16,863 nt of DNA from Pseudomonadota bacterium. GTDB lineage: Bacteria > Pseudomonadota > Gammaproteobacteria > Steroidobacterales > Rariloculaceae. Numbering within the stretch: position 1 is the stretch's first letter; each line of letters begins with the position of its first letter. The notes beneath the pieces were generated by a model that was not told the origin of the DNA, ran no database searches, and saw only the letters and a list, made by a program, of their open reading frames with translations. Positions 16,333 through 16,863 of the stretch are shown here, in pieces. Both the position numbers and the translations under genes were made by a program. The stretch is from positions 7,071 to 23,933 of the forward strand of contig VYEH01000211.1 in NCBI GenBank assembly GCA_009843005.1. Direction: 5' to 3'.

Positions 16333-16863
16333 AGGCACAGGATCGACTCGAAGCATACCTCGGCGGATTCCGCCAGCGCCTCAGGACGCTGATCCTGGCA
16401 AGGGGCGCGGCGGCACTCTGCGCGGCGGCGTTGGGGGTGACCCTGCTGGCCGTATACATCGGCACCCGCCAGGCCTTCCCGGCCGAACTGATGAACGGCG
16501 CGCGGCTGCTGCTGGCGCTGACCCTGGGCGCCATCGCGGCGCTGCTGCTGGTGCGCCCGCTGCAGGCTCTGCGGCGCACCCGCGGCGTGGCCGACATCGA
16601 GAAGCGCGCGCCGGACTTCGACGGGCGCATCGAGACCTACGACGAACTGGCCGGCGGCAAGCGCGAGGGCGCCCCGCAGCCGTCCCCCTTCCTCGGGCTG
16701 CTGGCCGAGGACGCCTGGCGCCTGGCGCGCGGGATTCCCGCAGCGCTGCGGGTGCCGGGGCGTGAAATCACGGTGCCGGGCGCTGGCCGGGGCAGCCCTG
16801 GCCGCGCTGGTGTGGTTCGCGGCGTTCGGCCCGGACAACTGGCGATACGGGGTTCGCCACGTC
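16329..16863 (+). CDS. DUF4175-like membrane protein, 5' part, with apparent frameshift
   Basis: The ATG at 16329 overlaps the BatA stop (ATGA), so this is the seventh operon gene; it runs off the right edge. The visible N-terminus has a basic amphipathic start (MKAQDRLEAYLGGFRQRLR), two membrane helices (~23-44 and ~56-77), then RRTRGVADIEKRAPDFDGRIETYDEL, the pattern of DUF4175 and related proteins that end MoxR clusters. The reading frame stays open to the window end, but after about residue 150 it becomes Gly/Arg/Pro-rich (GAGRGSPGRAGVVRGVRPG). The +1 frame from 16780 instead reads ALAGAALAALVWFAAFGPDN then WRYGVRHV, a natural membrane helix. One extra G in the CCGGG at 16776-16780 would explain this. 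It may be a sequencing or assembly error, or a real mutation that would break the protein. Confidence 0.7.
   Translation, partial: MKAQDRLEAYLGGFRQRLRTLILARGAAALCAAALGVTLLAVYIGTRQAFPAELMNGARLLLALTLGAIAALLLVRPLQALRRTRGVADIEKRAPDFDGRIETYDELAGGKREGAPQPSPFLGLLAEDAWRLARGIPAALRVPGREITVPGAGRGSPGRAGVVRGVRPGQLAIRGSPR

Overview
The window is chromosomal DNA from a high-GC (visibly well above 60%) Gram-negative bacterium, most likely a gammaproteobacterium. The evidence is a surA-lptD outer-membrane biogenesis pair next to a MurU-type uridylyltransferase, the neighbourhood known from Pseudomonas and relatives. I cannot name a genus. Many genes start with TTG or GTG, coding is dense, and I see no tRNA, rRNA, CRISPR array, insertion sequence or integrase.

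Region 1 (1-2901, minus strand): the 5' part of surA (periplasmic chaperone; the gene runs off the left edge) lies 5 nt downstream of lptD (LPS transport barrel, all four disulfide cysteines present). Region 2 (2902-5024, plus strand): a short divergent promoter region, then murU and an MFS exporter overlapping by 1 nt. The kinase gene amgK, which normally sits between lptD and murU in Pseudomonas, is absent here. Region 3 (5025-5570): an intergenic stretch with a possible terminator and a perfect 14-bp palindrome, then a small secreted EF-hand protein and two hairpins between converging genes.

Region 4 (5571-16863) is the interesting part. A DUF4159 gene on the minus strand diverges from a long, tightly packed plus-strand operon of seven genes: a vWA membrane protein with a glutamine-amidotransferase-like region, a caspase-like protein whose catalytic Cys position is Ser, a TPR protein with a zinc metallopeptidase (HExxH) domain, a MoxR-type AAA+ ATPase, a DUF58 protein, a BatA-like vWA membrane protein, and the start of a DUF4175-like membrane protein. 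Four of the six junctions overlap by exactly 4 nt. MoxR, DUF58 and BatA are a known partnership in which the ATPase is thought to remodel or activate vWA-bearing proteins at the membrane. Here it is combined with one probable active protease and one probable pseudo-protease, all predicted to act at or outside the inner membrane. My inference is an envelope quality-control or assembly system; its substrate cannot be read from the sequence.

Two further themes stand out. First, short tandem repeats recur: in-frame repeats of about 21 bp (7 codons) in three separate genes, and a three-copy 32-bp noncoding repeat that splits moxR from the DUF58 gene. Second, the last gene shows an apparent +1 frameshift near position 16779.
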